64,000 nt of DNA from Microcoleus sp. FACHB-1515 (GTDB lineage Bacteria > Cyanobacteriota > Cyanobacteriia > Elainellales > Elainellaceae), in assembly GCF_014696105.1 (NCBI RefSeq), contig NZ_JACJPO010000038.1:62001-126000 (forward strand), written 5' to 3'. This document shows positions 19,287 through 29,462 of the stretch, piece by piece. The translations under genes and the position numbers were made by a program. The notes under the pieces were generated by a model. That model was not told the origin of the DNA. It did not search any database and saw only the letters and a program-made list of their open reading frames with translations. Position 1 is the first letter of the stretch, and every line of letters starts with the position of its first letter.

Positions 19287-19771
19287 TACCTCATCCAGAC
19301 AAAGCAGTTCTTGATGAGCTGTTTCCCTATATTCAGAGGTATCAAGAGCTTGCAAGCAGACATGGCATCAATGACATCTTCCAGGACAACGGAGGTAAGA
19401 TTCTGCAAGTGCTGCTTGTAACTGGCTTGACTATCCTGCCTGGTAGAGAGGGGAATGATGCAATAGACGAAGAGGGTAATGAGTATGAATTAAAATCGGT
19501 AAATATAGAGCTGACCAAAAGCTTCTCGACCCATCACCATATCAATCCAAGAATTATTCATAAATACAGGCAAGTAAACTGGATTTTTGCCGTTTACAGA
19601 AGCATAAATCTCATTGCGATATATAAGCTTACGCCAACTGATCTTGAATTTTTTTATAGCCAATGGGAAACAACTTGGCATAGCAGAGGTGGAAAAGATA
19701 TCAACAATCCTAAAATTCCGTTGAGGTATGTAATGGAACATGGAGATCTTTTGTATGCAGCCGACAAATAA
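19283..19771 (+). CDS. pvuIIR: PvuII-type restriction endonuclease
   Basis: A 162-residue type IIP endonuclease that I recognise as a close relative of R.PvuII (157 residues, cuts CAG^CTG). The catalytic residues align with an offset of one: Asp59, Glu69 and Lys71 (GREGNDAID ... EYELKS), plus Asp35 in DIFQDNGGK. The recognition histidines HHH (84-86) in STHHHINP are kept. The end PLRYVMEHG also matches. ATG 19283 overlaps the controller stop. The reading frame is complete, so an active enzyme is expected. AT-rich codon use sets it apart from the surrounding genome. Confidence 0.94.
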   Translation: MIPHPDKAVLDELFPYIQRYQELASRHGINDIFQDNGGKILQVLLVTGLTILPGREGNDAIDEEGNEYELKSVNIELTKSFSTHHHINPRIIHKYRQVNWIFAVYRSINLIAIYKLTPTDLEFFYSQWETTWHSRGGKDINNPKIPLRYVMEHGDLLYAADK

Positions 19772-19863
19772 CACCGTCTAGCAATCCCGTTGCACACCGA
19801 CCGTGCAGAGTCTCTTCGTTGAGTCCGAGAAGTTGCCTGCGGCGGGTGAACGGGGTCGTTAAT
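19772..19863 (+). repeat. attC-like imperfect hairpin downstream of the endonuclease gene
   Basis: Immediately after the endonuclease stop, a ~90-bp imperfect palindrome starts with CACCGTCTAGCAA and ends with GGGTCGTTAATT. The outer arms pair (CTAGCAATCCCGTTGCAC against the complement of GTGAACGGGGTCGTTA) with one unpaired base, and the inner arms continue with CACCGACC and GGCGGGTG. Overall shape and terminal motifs resemble integron attC sites, but the core triplets are imperfect (GTCTAGC, GTTAATT). Confidence 0.5.
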
Positions 19864-19905
19864 TTCAGAAGTCCATTGCACGATCGCCCCCTTTTCTAGA
19901 ATCGA

Positions 19906-19941
19906 AAACATCTCCTGAAGCGATCGCCCCAGGAGATGTTT
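19906..19941 (-). terminator. Terminator of sodB
   Basis: A 12-bp perfect stem (19906-19917 with 19930-19941) with a loop containing CGATCG lies 25 bp beyond the sodB stop on the minus strand. A-rich sequence on the plus strand (GAAAA) provides a short U-run for minus-strand transcripts. Confidence 0.7.
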
Positions 19942-19965
19942 CGACCGATAACTTCGTAATCTAAA

Positions 19966-20568
19966 CTAGGCAGCCGCGCTCATTTGTTCAGCCACATAGT
20001 CCCAGTTGATCAAGTTGTCGATGAAAGTTTGTTCGTAGTCAGGCCGACGATTTTGGAAATCCAGATAGTAGGCATGTTCCCAAACATCCATTGTCAGCAG
20101 CGGCACTTGACCGTGCGTTAGCGGATTGTCGGCGTTGGGAGTTTTGGTGACTTTCAGCGTACCGTTGTCGAGAACCAGCCACGCCCAGCCGCTGCCGAAC
20201 TGCGTAGTTCCCGCCGTTTTGAATTCTTCTTTGAACTTGTCAAAGCTGCCGAAATCCTGATTGATTTTGTCGGCCAGTGCGCCTGTTGGTGTGCCGCCGC
20301 CGCTCGGCTTCATGCAGTTCCAGTAAAAAGTGTGGTTCCAAGCTTGGGCGGCGTTGTTGAAAATGCCAGATTTGGAAGCATCGCCTGCGATCGATCGAAT
20401 CACATCTTCGATCGGCATGTCCGCATATTCCGTGCCTTCAACCATTTTGTTGTAGTTGGTGACGTAAGCGGCGTGGTGCTTGTCGTGATGGAACTTGAGC
20501 GTATCAGCAGAAATGTGGGGCGCAAGTGCCTCGTAGTCATAGGGCAAAGGCGCTAGTTCATAAGGCAT
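19966..20568 (-). CDS. sodB: Iron superoxide dismutase
   Basis: A 200-residue cytosolic Fe-superoxide dismutase that converts superoxide to oxygen and peroxide. Metal ligands are visible: His in FHHDKHHAAYV, His in NHTFYW, and Asp plus His in DVWEHAYYLDFQNRR. The outer-sphere Gln in AAQAWNHTF, together with QFGSGWAWLV, marks the iron type over the manganese type. ATG 20568 gives the standard length; the open frame upstream is spurious. It is divergent from the phosphoketolase gene. Confidence 0.95.
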   Translation of the reverse strand: MPYELAPLPYDYEALAPHISADTLKFHHDKHHAAYVTNYNKMVEGTEYADMPIEDVIRSIAGDASKSGIFNNAAQAWNHTFYWNCMKPSGGGTPTGALADKINQDFGSFDKFKEEFKTAGTTQFGSGWAWLVLDNGTLKVTKTPNADNPLTHGQVPLLTMDVWEHAYYLDFQNRRPDYEQTFIDNLINWDYVAEQMSAAA

Positions 20569-20952
20569 AGTGTCCGTCTCTCTTAGGGATACTGCGATAG
20601 GAAGTAACCGCGAGGCAAGGCAGGAGGATATCGGAGCGGGAGATGAAGCCCGATCGCTGTGATATGCCGCTGCGATCGCCTGCTGACGGTAGTTTATAGC
20701 AAGAGGAAGGATGAGGAAAGGCTGAAGTGAGTGTACTGTGGCAGCAACCTTGGACATCCATCAAGTTCCCTCTCAAGTCGATCTATCAAAAGACATAATC
20801 CTCGCCTTGTGTGGTGTGGGCGACGTTCGATCGCGAAGCAGTTGACTAGAATGGTTAGCAATTTGCGATCGGCTCATTGGGAATCGCAAAGATTTCAGCG
20901 ATCGCGATTTGTTCTGGCAGGATCATTTGCCGCCCAATCCGGAGGAAAAACA
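20569..20952. other. Divergent intergenic region sodB / phosphoketolase
   Basis: This 384-bp spacer should contain both promoters. The phosphoketolase frame remains open back to 20731 but lacks family sequence. No RNA gene, repeat or clear -10/-35 pair was identified. Confidence 0.4.
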
Positions 20953-23439
20953 GTGGTAGCCACGCCTGAGAAGCCCTTGCAGGATTCCGCCTCGATCAGT
21001 GCATTTGGTCAGGCGCGATCGACCGTCGAGGAAAGGCCGCTCAGTGCCGAAGCGGTTGACAAAATTCAGCGCTTTTGGGATGCCTGCAACTATCTTGCCG
21101 TTGGCATGATCTATCTGCGCGACAATCCTTTGCTGCGCGAACCGCTCCAGCCGGATCACATCAAGCGGCGGCTCCTCGGTCACTGGGGATCAAGTCCGGG
21201 CTTGAGCTTCATCTGGACACACCTGAATCGCGTCATTCGGCAGCGCGACCTGAACATGATTTACATCGCGGGTCCTGGACATGGCGCACCGGGATTTCTG
21301 GGTCCCTCGTATCTGGAAGGAACTTATTCGGAGTTTTATCCGGACAAAAGCGAAGACATTGAGGGGATGCAGAAGTTTTTCAAGGAATTTTCCTTTCCTG
21401 GTGGAATTGGCAGTCACTGCACACCGGAAACGCCCGGATCGATTCACGAAGGCGGCGAACTTGGCTATGCCCTATCTCACGCATACGGCGCAGCTTATGA
21501 CAATCCCGATTTAATCGTGGCGGCTGTGGTCGGGGATGGCGAGTCGGAAACGGGACCGTTGGCGACTTCTTGGCACTCGAATAAGTTCATCAATCCGATT
21601 CGCGATGGCGCGGTGCTGCCGATTCTGCATCTGAACGGCTACAAGATCAACAATCCGACGATTCCCGCTCGCATTTCGCACGAAGAACTGGAAAGCTTGT
21701 TCGTCGGCTATGGCTACACGCCGTATTTTGTCGAAGGCTCTGACCTCGAATCGATGCATCAGGCGATGGCGGCAACACTCGATCGCTGCATCGACCAGAT
21801 CCAATCGTTTCAGCAGAAAGCTCGTTCAACCGGACAAGCGTTTCGTCCCCGCTGGCCGATGATCGTCCTTCGCACTCCGAAGGGCTGGACGGCTCCGGCT
21901 GAAATTGACGGGCGCAAGATCGAAGGCTCGTGGCGGGCGCATCAGGTGCCGATGGCGGATGTGTTGAAAAATGAAGACCACTTCCGCCTTTTGGAGCAGT
22001 GGATGCGGAGCTATAAGCCAGAGGAACTGTTTGATGAAAACGGCAAACTGATTGCGGAGTTGCGGGAGCTTGCGCCAGTGGGCGATCGCCGGATGAGCGC
22101 GAATCCTCATGCAAACGGTGGCGAACTGCGAAAAGATCTGCGGCTTCCTGACTTTCGCGACTACAAAGTGGACGTGCCGGAACCGGGACAGGTTGAAGTG
22201 GAAAATACTCGTCCGCTCGGCGTATTTTTGCGCGACGTGATGAAGCATAATCCGAACAATTTCCGCGTCTTTAGTCCGGATGAAAACTCCTCGAATAAGC
22301 TTTCGCCCATCTACGAGGAAAGCAAGAAGTTTTGGATCGCAGAATATTTTCCAGAAGATAGCGACGGTGGCGAACTTGCGCCGGATGGCCGCGTTATGGA
22401 AATGCTCAGCGAACATACGTTGGAAGGCTGGTTTGAGGGCTACATTCTGACGGGACGACACGGCTTTTTCTCGACGTATGAATCGTTTGTTCACATCATC
22501 GATTCAATGGTGAATCAGCACTGCAAATGGCTGTCGATTTGCAACAATATCTCTTGGCGGGAAGATATTGCGTCTTTGAATTTGCTGATCACTTCAACGG
22601 TTTGGCGACAGGATCACAACGGTTTCACGCATCAAGATCCGGGCTTTTTGGATGTCGTTGTAAATAAAAGTCCGAGCGTGACGCGGATTTATTTGCCGCC
22701 GGATGTGAATACGCTGCTGTCGGTGGCGAATCACTGTTTACGCAGCACGAACTATGTGAATGTAATCGTTTCAGATAAGCAACTGCATTTGCAGTACATG
22801 GATATGGATGAGGCAGTAATTCACTGCACAAAAGGGCTGGGCATTTGGGATTGGGCAAGCACCGATCGAGGCAGCGAACCAGATGTGGTGATGGCCTGTG
22901 CGGGCGATATTCCCACGCTGGAAGCGTTGGCGGCAACGGTTTTGCTGCGCGAGGAGTTTCCGGATATCAAAATTCGCTTTATCAACATTGTTGATCTGTT
23001 TAAGCTTCAGCCAGATACTGAGCATCCGCATGGTTTGTCCGATCGCGACTTTGATAGTTTGTTCACGGTGGATAAGCCTGTGATTTTTAATTTTCACGGT
23101 TATCCCTGGCTGATTCATCGCCTTGCATATCGTCGGCACAATCACGAAAATATGCATGTGCGGGGATACAAGGAGAAGGGAAATATCAATACGCCGCTGG
23201 AGTTGGCGATTAATAATCAGATCGATCGATTTTCGTTAGCAATGGATGTAATCGATCGGGTTCCTCGGCTTCAGGTGATTGGCGCTCATGCAAAGGAGCG
23301 TTTTCGCAATCAGCAGATTGAGTGTCGGCAGTATGCGTATGAATATGGCGTTGATGCGCCGGGAATTTTGGATTGGAAGTGGCCGTATGCACGGCAGATG
23401 AAAAGTCCGGCTGTGTCAAAGGATGATGCACATGAGTAA
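20953..23439 (+). CDS. xfp: Phosphoketolase (XFP/XPK family)
   Basis: An 828-residue thiamine-diphosphate enzyme that splits xylulose-5-phosphate (and usually fructose-6-phosphate) with phosphate into acetyl-phosphate plus glyceraldehyde-3-phosphate or erythrose-4-phosphate. Family signatures include [42 protein letters not shown], the ThDP motif [10 protein letters not shown] and the C-terminal [19 protein letters not shown] 20953 is chosen because GGAGGA sits 6 bases upstream and the protein then starts [10 protein letters not shown]. It leads a block with polyphosphate kinase, phosphoglucomutase, glycogen phosphorylase and transaldolase. Confidence 0.94.
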   Translation: MVATPEKPLQDSASISAFGQARSTVEERPLSAEAVDKIQRFWDACNYLAVGMIYLRDNPLLREPLQPDHIKRRLLGHWGSSPGLSFIWTHLNRVIRQRDLNMIYIAGPGHGAPGFLGPSYLEGTYSEFYPDKSEDIEGMQKFFKEFSFPGGIGSHCTPETPGSIHEGGELGYALSHAYGAAYDNPDLIVAAVVGDGESETGPLATSWHSNKFINPIRDGAVLPILHLNGYKINNPTIPARISHEELESLFVGYGYTPYFVEGSDLESMHQAMAATLDRCIDQIQSFQQKARSTGQAFRPRWPMIVLRTPKGWTAPAEIDGRKIEGSWRAHQVPMADVLKNEDHFRLLEQWMRSYKPEELFDENGKLIAELRELAPVGDRRMSANPHANGGELRKDLRLPDFRDYKVDVPEPGQVEVENTRPLGVFLRDVMKHNPNNFRVFSPDENSSNKLSPIYEESKKFWIAEYFPEDSDGGELAPDGRVMEMLSEHTLEGWFEGYILTGRHGFFSTYESFVHIIDSMVNQHCKWLSICNNISWREDIASLNLLITSTVWRQDHNGFTHQDPGFLDVVVNKSPSVTRIYLPPDVNTLLSVANHCLRSTNYVNVIVSDKQLHLQYMDMDEAVIHCTKGLGIWDWASTDRGSEPDVVMACAGDIPTLEALAATVLLREEFPDIKIRFINIVDLFKLQPDTEHPHGLSDRDFDSLFTVDKPVIFNFHGYPWLIHRLAYRRHNHENMHVRGYKEKGNINTPLELAINNQIDRFSLAMDVIDRVPRLQVIGAHAKERFRNQQIECRQYAYEYGVDAPGILDWKWPYARQMKSPAVSKDDAHE

Positions 23440-23504
23440 TCTTTTTCTTTTCTGAAGAGGGGTTCTCATTTGCTGCTTTACTCGTTGACCCGTGAGAGAA
23501 GGGG

Positions 23505-23640
23505 CTAGGGTGTGTTAAAACCTCCTAGTGGTTAGATGTCTCTACTGAGATTCCCCTTAGCAAGGGGACTTTGAGCGGTGGTTCGGCTCCCTCCTTGTGA
23601 TGGGGTGGGGAGGATCATGCGGATTGAAAACACTCTCTAA
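23505..23640. repeat. MITE-like repeat, copy 1
   Basis: About 135 bp bounded by CTAGGGTGTGTTAAAA and an inverted GAAAACACTCTCTA. The interior holds AAGGGGACTTTGAGCGGTGG and GGGGAGGATCAT in the orientation opposite to the copies at 34449-34594 and 40851-40995. No coding capacity. TA at both ends would fit an IS630-type target. Confidence 0.65.
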
Positions 23641-23722
23641 CGCGATCGCTTTTTACAAATCGTATTGCTCAGATTCAGTTTAGCTTTTTAGGCTAGATGT
23701 AAAGCAAACTACATCTACTCAT

Positions 23723-24586
23723 ATGAATCACGATCGCCTCATTGTGAAACCAGGAACGAAGATTTCGCTCAAAGATTTTGATTCGGGCTACACGGATAAA
23801 TACAAAGATAAAGCGGAAGCGGCTGCAAAGCTGAAAGAGGATTTGTCAAGGCTGCAAGAGTATCAAGATGTTTTGTATGCTCAAGACACCTATGCGCTGC
23901 TGTTGATTTTTCAGGCGATGGATGCAGCCGGAAAAGATGGCACAATCAAGCATGTGATGTCGGGCGTTAATCCGCAAGGCTGTCAGGTGTATAGCTTCAA
24001 AGCACCGTCAGCGGAAGATTTGGATCATGATTTTTTGTGGCGGACGAATCGCTGTTTGCCAGAGCGCGGACGAATTGGCATTTTCAATCGATCGTATTAC
24101 GAAGAAGTTCTTGTCGTGCGCGTTCATCCAGAATTGCTGGAGCGTCAGCAACTGCCGAAGTCAACGGTGGATGACAACATTTGGAAACATCGCTTTGAAG
24201 ATATTAACAATTCAGAAAAATATTTGACGCGCAACGGCATTGTGATTCTCAAGTTTTTTCTAAATGTCTCCAAAGCCGAGCAGAAAAAGCGGTTTATGGC
24301 TCGCATTAATGAGCCGGAAAAGAACTGGAAATTTTCGGCCAGCGATGCGAAGGAGCGCTTGCTGTGGGATGACTACATGAAGGCGTATGAGGATATGCTG
24401 TCGCACACGAGTACCGAGGCGGCTCCTTGGCATGTGATTCCGGCTGATCACAAATGGTTTATGCATTTGGCGGTGGCAAATGTCATCTGCACAAAGCTCA
24501 AATCAATGAAATTGACTTATCCGACGCTCAGCGATCGACAGAAAGAGAATTTGATCAAAGCTAAGGAAATGCTTGAGAGTGAGTGA
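23723..24586 (+). CDS. ppk2: Polyphosphate kinase 2 family protein
   Basis: A 287-residue PPK2-type enzyme, which moves phosphate between polyphosphate and nucleoside di- or monophosphates. Walker A is MDAAGKDGT at residues 66-74; the lid module LWRTNRCLPERGRIGIFNRSYYEEVLVVRVHPE follows, then the helical C-terminal part with ILKFFLNVSKAEQKKRFMARI. A single PPK2 domain is present. The start ATG 23723 comes after an AT-rich leader. Whether it uses ADP or AMP cannot be decided by eye. It sits in the glycogen and phosphoketolase gene block, consistent with energy storage metabolism. Confidence 0.9.
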   Translation: MNHDRLIVKPGTKISLKDFDSGYTDKYKDKAEAAAKLKEDLSRLQEYQDVLYAQDTYALLLIFQAMDAAGKDGTIKHVMSGVNPQGCQVYSFKAPSAEDLDHDFLWRTNRCLPERGRIGIFNRSYYEEVLVVRVHPELLERQQLPKSTVDDNIWKHRFEDINNSEKYLTRNGIVILKFFLNVSKAEQKKRFMARINEPEKNWKFSASDAKERLLWDDYMKAYEDMLSHTSTEAAPWHVIPADHKWFMHLAVANVICTKLKSMKLTYPTLSDRQKENLIKAKEMLESE

Positions 24587-24725
24587 TAATTTTCTGACTG
24601 AATCTATTCTTAATCTGAGTGTAATTTTCTAGTAAGTGCTGAAAGTGTACTGGGACTTTCGGTCTGCCCTGCCGTAATGTGGTTTCTGGAGGATTGCTGC
24701 TAGGGCAACTCTATTTTGACCTTGA

Positions 24726-26375
<1,650 letters not shown>

Positions 26376-26382
26376 GGACGTT

Positions 26383-26500
26383 GGAAGCCCCCTAAATCCC
26401 CATTCATGGAGGACTTTGAACTCGTAGGGGTTTCAACTGATGGAACAAACCCTTACGGCACAATGAAGTCCCCCAGTATTGGGGGATTTAGGGGGCAAAA
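26383..26500. repeat. Palindromic intergenic repeat (CCCCCTAAATCC family), copy 1
   Basis: CCCCCTAAATCCCC near 26387 and the mirror-image GGGGGATTTAGGGGG near 26481-26495 enclose the spacer between pgm and glgP; the inner part reads AGTCCCCCAGTATTGGGGGA. This type of large palindrome is common between cyanobacterial genes and could fold in the mRNA. A related short copy is at 29142-29176. Confidence 0.6.
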
Positions 26501-26523
26501 TCGATACTGTTCCGCAAGCTTTG

Positions 26524-26539
26524 CGATACCGTTCCGGGA
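26524..26539 (+). repeat. 16-bp dispersed repeat CGATACCGTTCCGGGA, copy 2
   Basis: An exact match to copies at 17759-17774, 29195-29210 and 31351-31366. A degenerate extra copy (TCGATACTGTTCCG) lies just upstream at 26501-26514. GCGCTAAAGCGATCGC follows, so the element ends in a HIP1 octamer. Confidence 0.7.
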
Positions 26540-26589
26540 GCGCTAAAGCGATCGCACTGTCCGTAGCACACCTTTAACAAAACCATCCA

Positions 26590-29127
26590 ATGCAGACTCA
26601 AGATAATCCGCAAGTCGAAATTCAAGTTGAAGACGATCGCACTGGCCTCAGTGTGGAAACGATCAAACGCGCCTTTGCTGACAACTTGTTTTATACCGTC
26701 GGTCGATTTCCAGTTGCCGCTTCGCAAAATGATTTTTATATGGCGCTGGCTTATACGGTGCGCGATCGCCTCCTTCAGCGGTGGCTCAGCACCATTCAGC
26801 TTTATCGGCAGCAGAATGTGAAAGTTGTGTGCTACCTGTCAGCAGAATTTCTGGTGGGGCCGCATCTGGTGAACAATTTGATCAATCTGGATATCTACGA
26901 TGCGGTGCGGCAGGCGATCGAAGAATCCGGCTTGAACCTGGACGAGCTGATCGAGCAGGAAGAAGAACCGGGATTAGGCAATGGCGGCTTAGGACGGCTG
27001 GCGGCTTGCTACCTCGATTCGCTCTCTAGTTTGGAAGTTCCGGCGATCGGCTACGGCATCCGCTACGAATTCGGCATTTTTGACCAGGAGATCAAAGACG
27101 GCTGGCAGCACGAAATTACCGATCGCTGGCTGCGAAACGGCAACCCCTGGGAAATTGCTCGACCCGATCGAGTCGTGACCGTGCAGTTTGGCGGACATAC
27201 CGAAGCGTACACGGACAAGCAGGGACAGTATAAAGTGCGGTGGGTGAGCGATCGCCAAGTTGAAGGCGTTCCCTACGACACGCCGATCTTGGGCTTCAAA
27301 AAGAACACGGCGAATACGCTGCGCCTGTGGAAAGCCGAAGCTGCCGAATCGTTTGACTTTCAAAAATTCAATACCGGAGATTATTACGGCGCGGTTGAAG
27401 ACAAAACGATTTCCGAAAATATCAGCAAAGTTCTTTATCCAAACGACGAGCCGATTCAAGGGAAAAAACTGCGGCTTCAGCAGCAATATTTCTTCGTTTC
27501 CTGCTCTCTACAAGACATGATTCGGACGCATCTGCACGAAGGCGATTCGCTCGACAATTTCCACGAAAAATTTTCCGCGCAGCTCAACGACACGCACCCG
27601 ACGATCGCGATCGCCGAACTGATGCGCCTGCTGGTGGACGAACACAGCATGGGCTGGGATCAAGCGTGGCATATTACCTCCAACACGTTTGCCTACACCA
27701 ATCACACGCTGCTACCCGAAGCGTTAGAACGCTGGTCAGTCGAAATTTTTGGAAGTTTGCTGCCGCGCCATCTGGAAATTATTTACGAAATCAATCGCCG
27801 CTTTTTGCAGCAGGTGCGCGAGAAATTTCCCAACGACACCGCCCGCCTTGCCCGCATGTCGATTATTGAAGAAGGACGAGAGCGATCGGTGCGAATGGCC
27901 TATCTTGCCTGCGTCGGCAGCCACAAAGTCAACGGCGTCGCCGAACTGCACAGCCAGCTACTTACAGAAATGACCCTGAAAGATTTCTACGAGTGGTTCC
28001 CCGACAAATTCACCAACGTCACAAACGGCGTGACGCCGCGCCGCTGGATGGTGTTGAGCAATCCGCGCTTGAGCTTTTTGATTTCAGAGAAGATTGGCGA
28101 TCGCTGGATCACCCATCTCGACGAACTGCGCCACCTTGAACCGTTCGCCGAAGACCACGAATTTCGCAAACTTTGGCGCAAGACGCAAGAAAGCATCAAA
28201 GCTGACCTCGCAGGCTACATCCGCGATCGCGTTGGCATCGAAGTCGACCCCCACTCGCTTTTCGACGTGCAGGTAAAGCGGCTTCATGAATACAAACGCC
28301 AGCACCTCAACGTTCTGCACATCATCACGCTCTACAACCGAATCAAGCAAAACCCCGACATCGACATTACGCCACGCACCTTTATTTTTGGCGGCAAAGC
28401 GGCTCCGGGCTACTTCATGGCGAAGCTGATTATCAAGCTAATTACGTCCGTTGGCGACGTGGTGAACAACGATCCCGACGTGCGCGATCGCCTCAAAGTC
28501 GTTTTTATTCCAGACTTCAACGTTAAAGTCGGCCAGCGCATTTATCCCGCCGCCGACCTATCCGAGCAAATTTCGACCGCAGGCAAAGAAGCATCCGGCA
28601 CAGGCAACATGAAATTCGCCATGAACGGCAGCTTGACGATCGGCACACTGGACGGCGCAAACATCGAAATTCGCAAAGAAGTCGGCGAAGAAAACTTCTT
28701 CCTCTTCGGACTCGATGCCAAAGAAGTTTCCGACCTCAAAGCCAAAGGCTACAACCCCTGGGACTACTATCACCACAACGAAGAGCTAAAAGCGGTGATT
28801 GACGCGATCGCCAACGGCACATTCTCCCAACGCGATCCCAACCTCTTCAAACCCCTCGTCGATTCCCTCCTCAACCACGACGACTACCTGCTGCTCGCCG
28901 ACTACCAAGCCTACATCGACTGCCAAGACCAAGTTTCCCAAGCGTATCGCGACCTCGATCGCTGGTCACACATGTCGATCCTCAACACCGCCCGCATGGG
29001 CAAGTTTTCCAGCGATCGATCTATTCGCGAATATTGTCAGGAAATCTGGAAAGCCGAACCGATCGCCGTTAAATTGTGCGGCTACGATGGATCGCAGGAA
29101 GGTATCGGCGTTCGGTGTGATTTGTGA
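26590..29127 (+). CDS. glgP: Glycogen phosphorylase
   Basis: An 845-residue PLP enzyme that releases glucose-1-phosphate from glycogen with inorganic phosphate. The PLP lysine lies in EASGTGNMKFAMNG, and SLTIGTLDGANIEIRKEVG follows. Also visible are YLSAEFLVGPHL, GNGGLGRLAACYLDSL, and FNVKVGQRIYPAADLSEQISTAGKE. ATG 26590 gives normal length. No regulatory phosphorylation site of the animal type is evident. It follows phosphoglucomutase and precedes transaldolase, so glycogen carbon can pass to glucose-6-phosphate and the pentose-phosphate or phosphoketolase route. Confidence 0.97.
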   Translation: MQTQDNPQVEIQVEDDRTGLSVETIKRAFADNLFYTVGRFPVAASQNDFYMALAYTVRDRLLQRWLSTIQLYRQQNVKVVCYLSAEFLVGPHLVNNLINLDIYDAVRQAIEESGLNLDELIEQEEEPGLGNGGLGRLAACYLDSLSSLEVPAIGYGIRYEFGIFDQEIKDGWQHEITDRWLRNGNPWEIARPDRVVTVQFGGHTEAYTDKQGQYKVRWVSDRQVEGVPYDTPILGFKKNTANTLRLWKAEAAESFDFQKFNTGDYYGAVEDKTISENISKVLYPNDEPIQGKKLRLQQQYFFVSCSLQDMIRTHLHEGDSLDNFHEKFSAQLNDTHPTIAIAELMRLLVDEHSMGWDQAWHITSNTFAYTNHTLLPEALERWSVEIFGSLLPRHLEIIYEINRRFLQQVREKFPNDTARLARMSIIEEGRERSVRMAYLACVGSHKVNGVAELHSQLLTEMTLKDFYEWFPDKFTNVTNGVTPRRWMVLSNPRLSFLISEKIGDRWITHLDELRHLEPFAEDHEFRKLWRKTQESIKADLAGYIRDRVGIEVDPHSLFDVQVKRLHEYKRQHLNVLHIITLYNRIKQNPDIDITPRTFIFGGKAAPGYFMAKLIIKLITSVGDVVNNDPDVRDRLKVVFIPDFNVKVGQRIYPAADLSEQISTAGKEASGTGNMKFAMNGSLTIGTLDGANIEIRKEVGEENFFLFGLDAKEVSDLKAKGYNPWDYYHHNEELKAVIDAIANGTFSQRDPNLFKPLVDSLLNHDDYLLLADYQAYIDCQDQVSQAYRDLDRWSHMSILNTARMGKFSSDRSIREYCQEIWKAEPIAVKLCGYDGSQEGIGVRCDL

Positions 29128-29141
29128 GAGGCGAGGCTTTT

Positions 29142-29176
29142 TGCCCCCTAAATCCCCCAATATTGGGGGACTTTGA
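29142..29176. repeat. Palindromic intergenic repeat, copy 2
   Basis: GCCCCCTAAATCCCCC followed by AATATTGGGGGACTTTGAG matches the family seen at 26383-26500. CCCCCAATATTGGGGG is a perfect palindrome and could act as a transcription attenuator after glgP. Confidence 0.6.
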
Positions 29177-29194
29177 GGCTCGTGGGAGGGCGAT

Positions 29195-29210
29195 CGATAC
29201 CGTTCCGGGA
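29195..29210 (+). repeat. 16-bp dispersed repeat CGATACCGTTCCGGGA, copy 3
   Basis: Identical to copy 2 and extended by GAGCGCTA-GCGATCGCACT downstream, nearly the same as at 26524. The extension again ends in HIP1. Confidence 0.7.
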
Positions 29211-29370
29211 GCGCTACGCGATCGCACTAGAGCGAAACTTGAGACGCTAGAACAGAGGAAACAACCCAAGTCGCGGCGGGTAAGCAGATGCGTAGCGCCA
29301 CATTGACGCTCACAGGTAAGCCCTTGCGGGAGTCCAGAGGGCAGCCGCCCTTTGGTGGGGTTGGAGGTTT

Positions 29371-29397
29371 GGAGGAGGGGCAACGCCCCTAGCCTCC
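29371..29397 (+). repeat. GC-rich hairpin upstream of the transaldolase gene
   Basis: GGAGGaGGGGC, loop AAC, GCCCCtagCCTCC forms a 10-bp stem with a small asymmetric bulge. It lies 65 bp before the transaldolase start and has no T-run. Confidence 0.5.
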
Positions 29398-29462
29398 AAT
29401 GGCTTGGAAAACCAAAGGCAATCGAAACCAAAAACAATCTTTTTGAAGAAAAGGAAAACCAC

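Larger units (their letters stand above)
29128..29462. other. Repeat-rich spacer between glgP and the transaldolase gene
   Basis: This 335-bp spacer contains the CCCCCTAAATCCCCC palindrome (29142-29176), copy 3 of the 16-bp repeat (29195-29210) and a GC-rich hairpin (29371-29397). No coding region is credible. A hairpin so close to the next start could influence mRNA processing or translation. Confidence 0.55.

Noticed and set aside
24635-24662. Hairpin GAAAGT...ACTTTC upstream of pgm as a regulatory element
   Set aside because: Only 6 bp, no T-run and no supporting context; it may be a weak terminator of the polyphosphate kinase gene.
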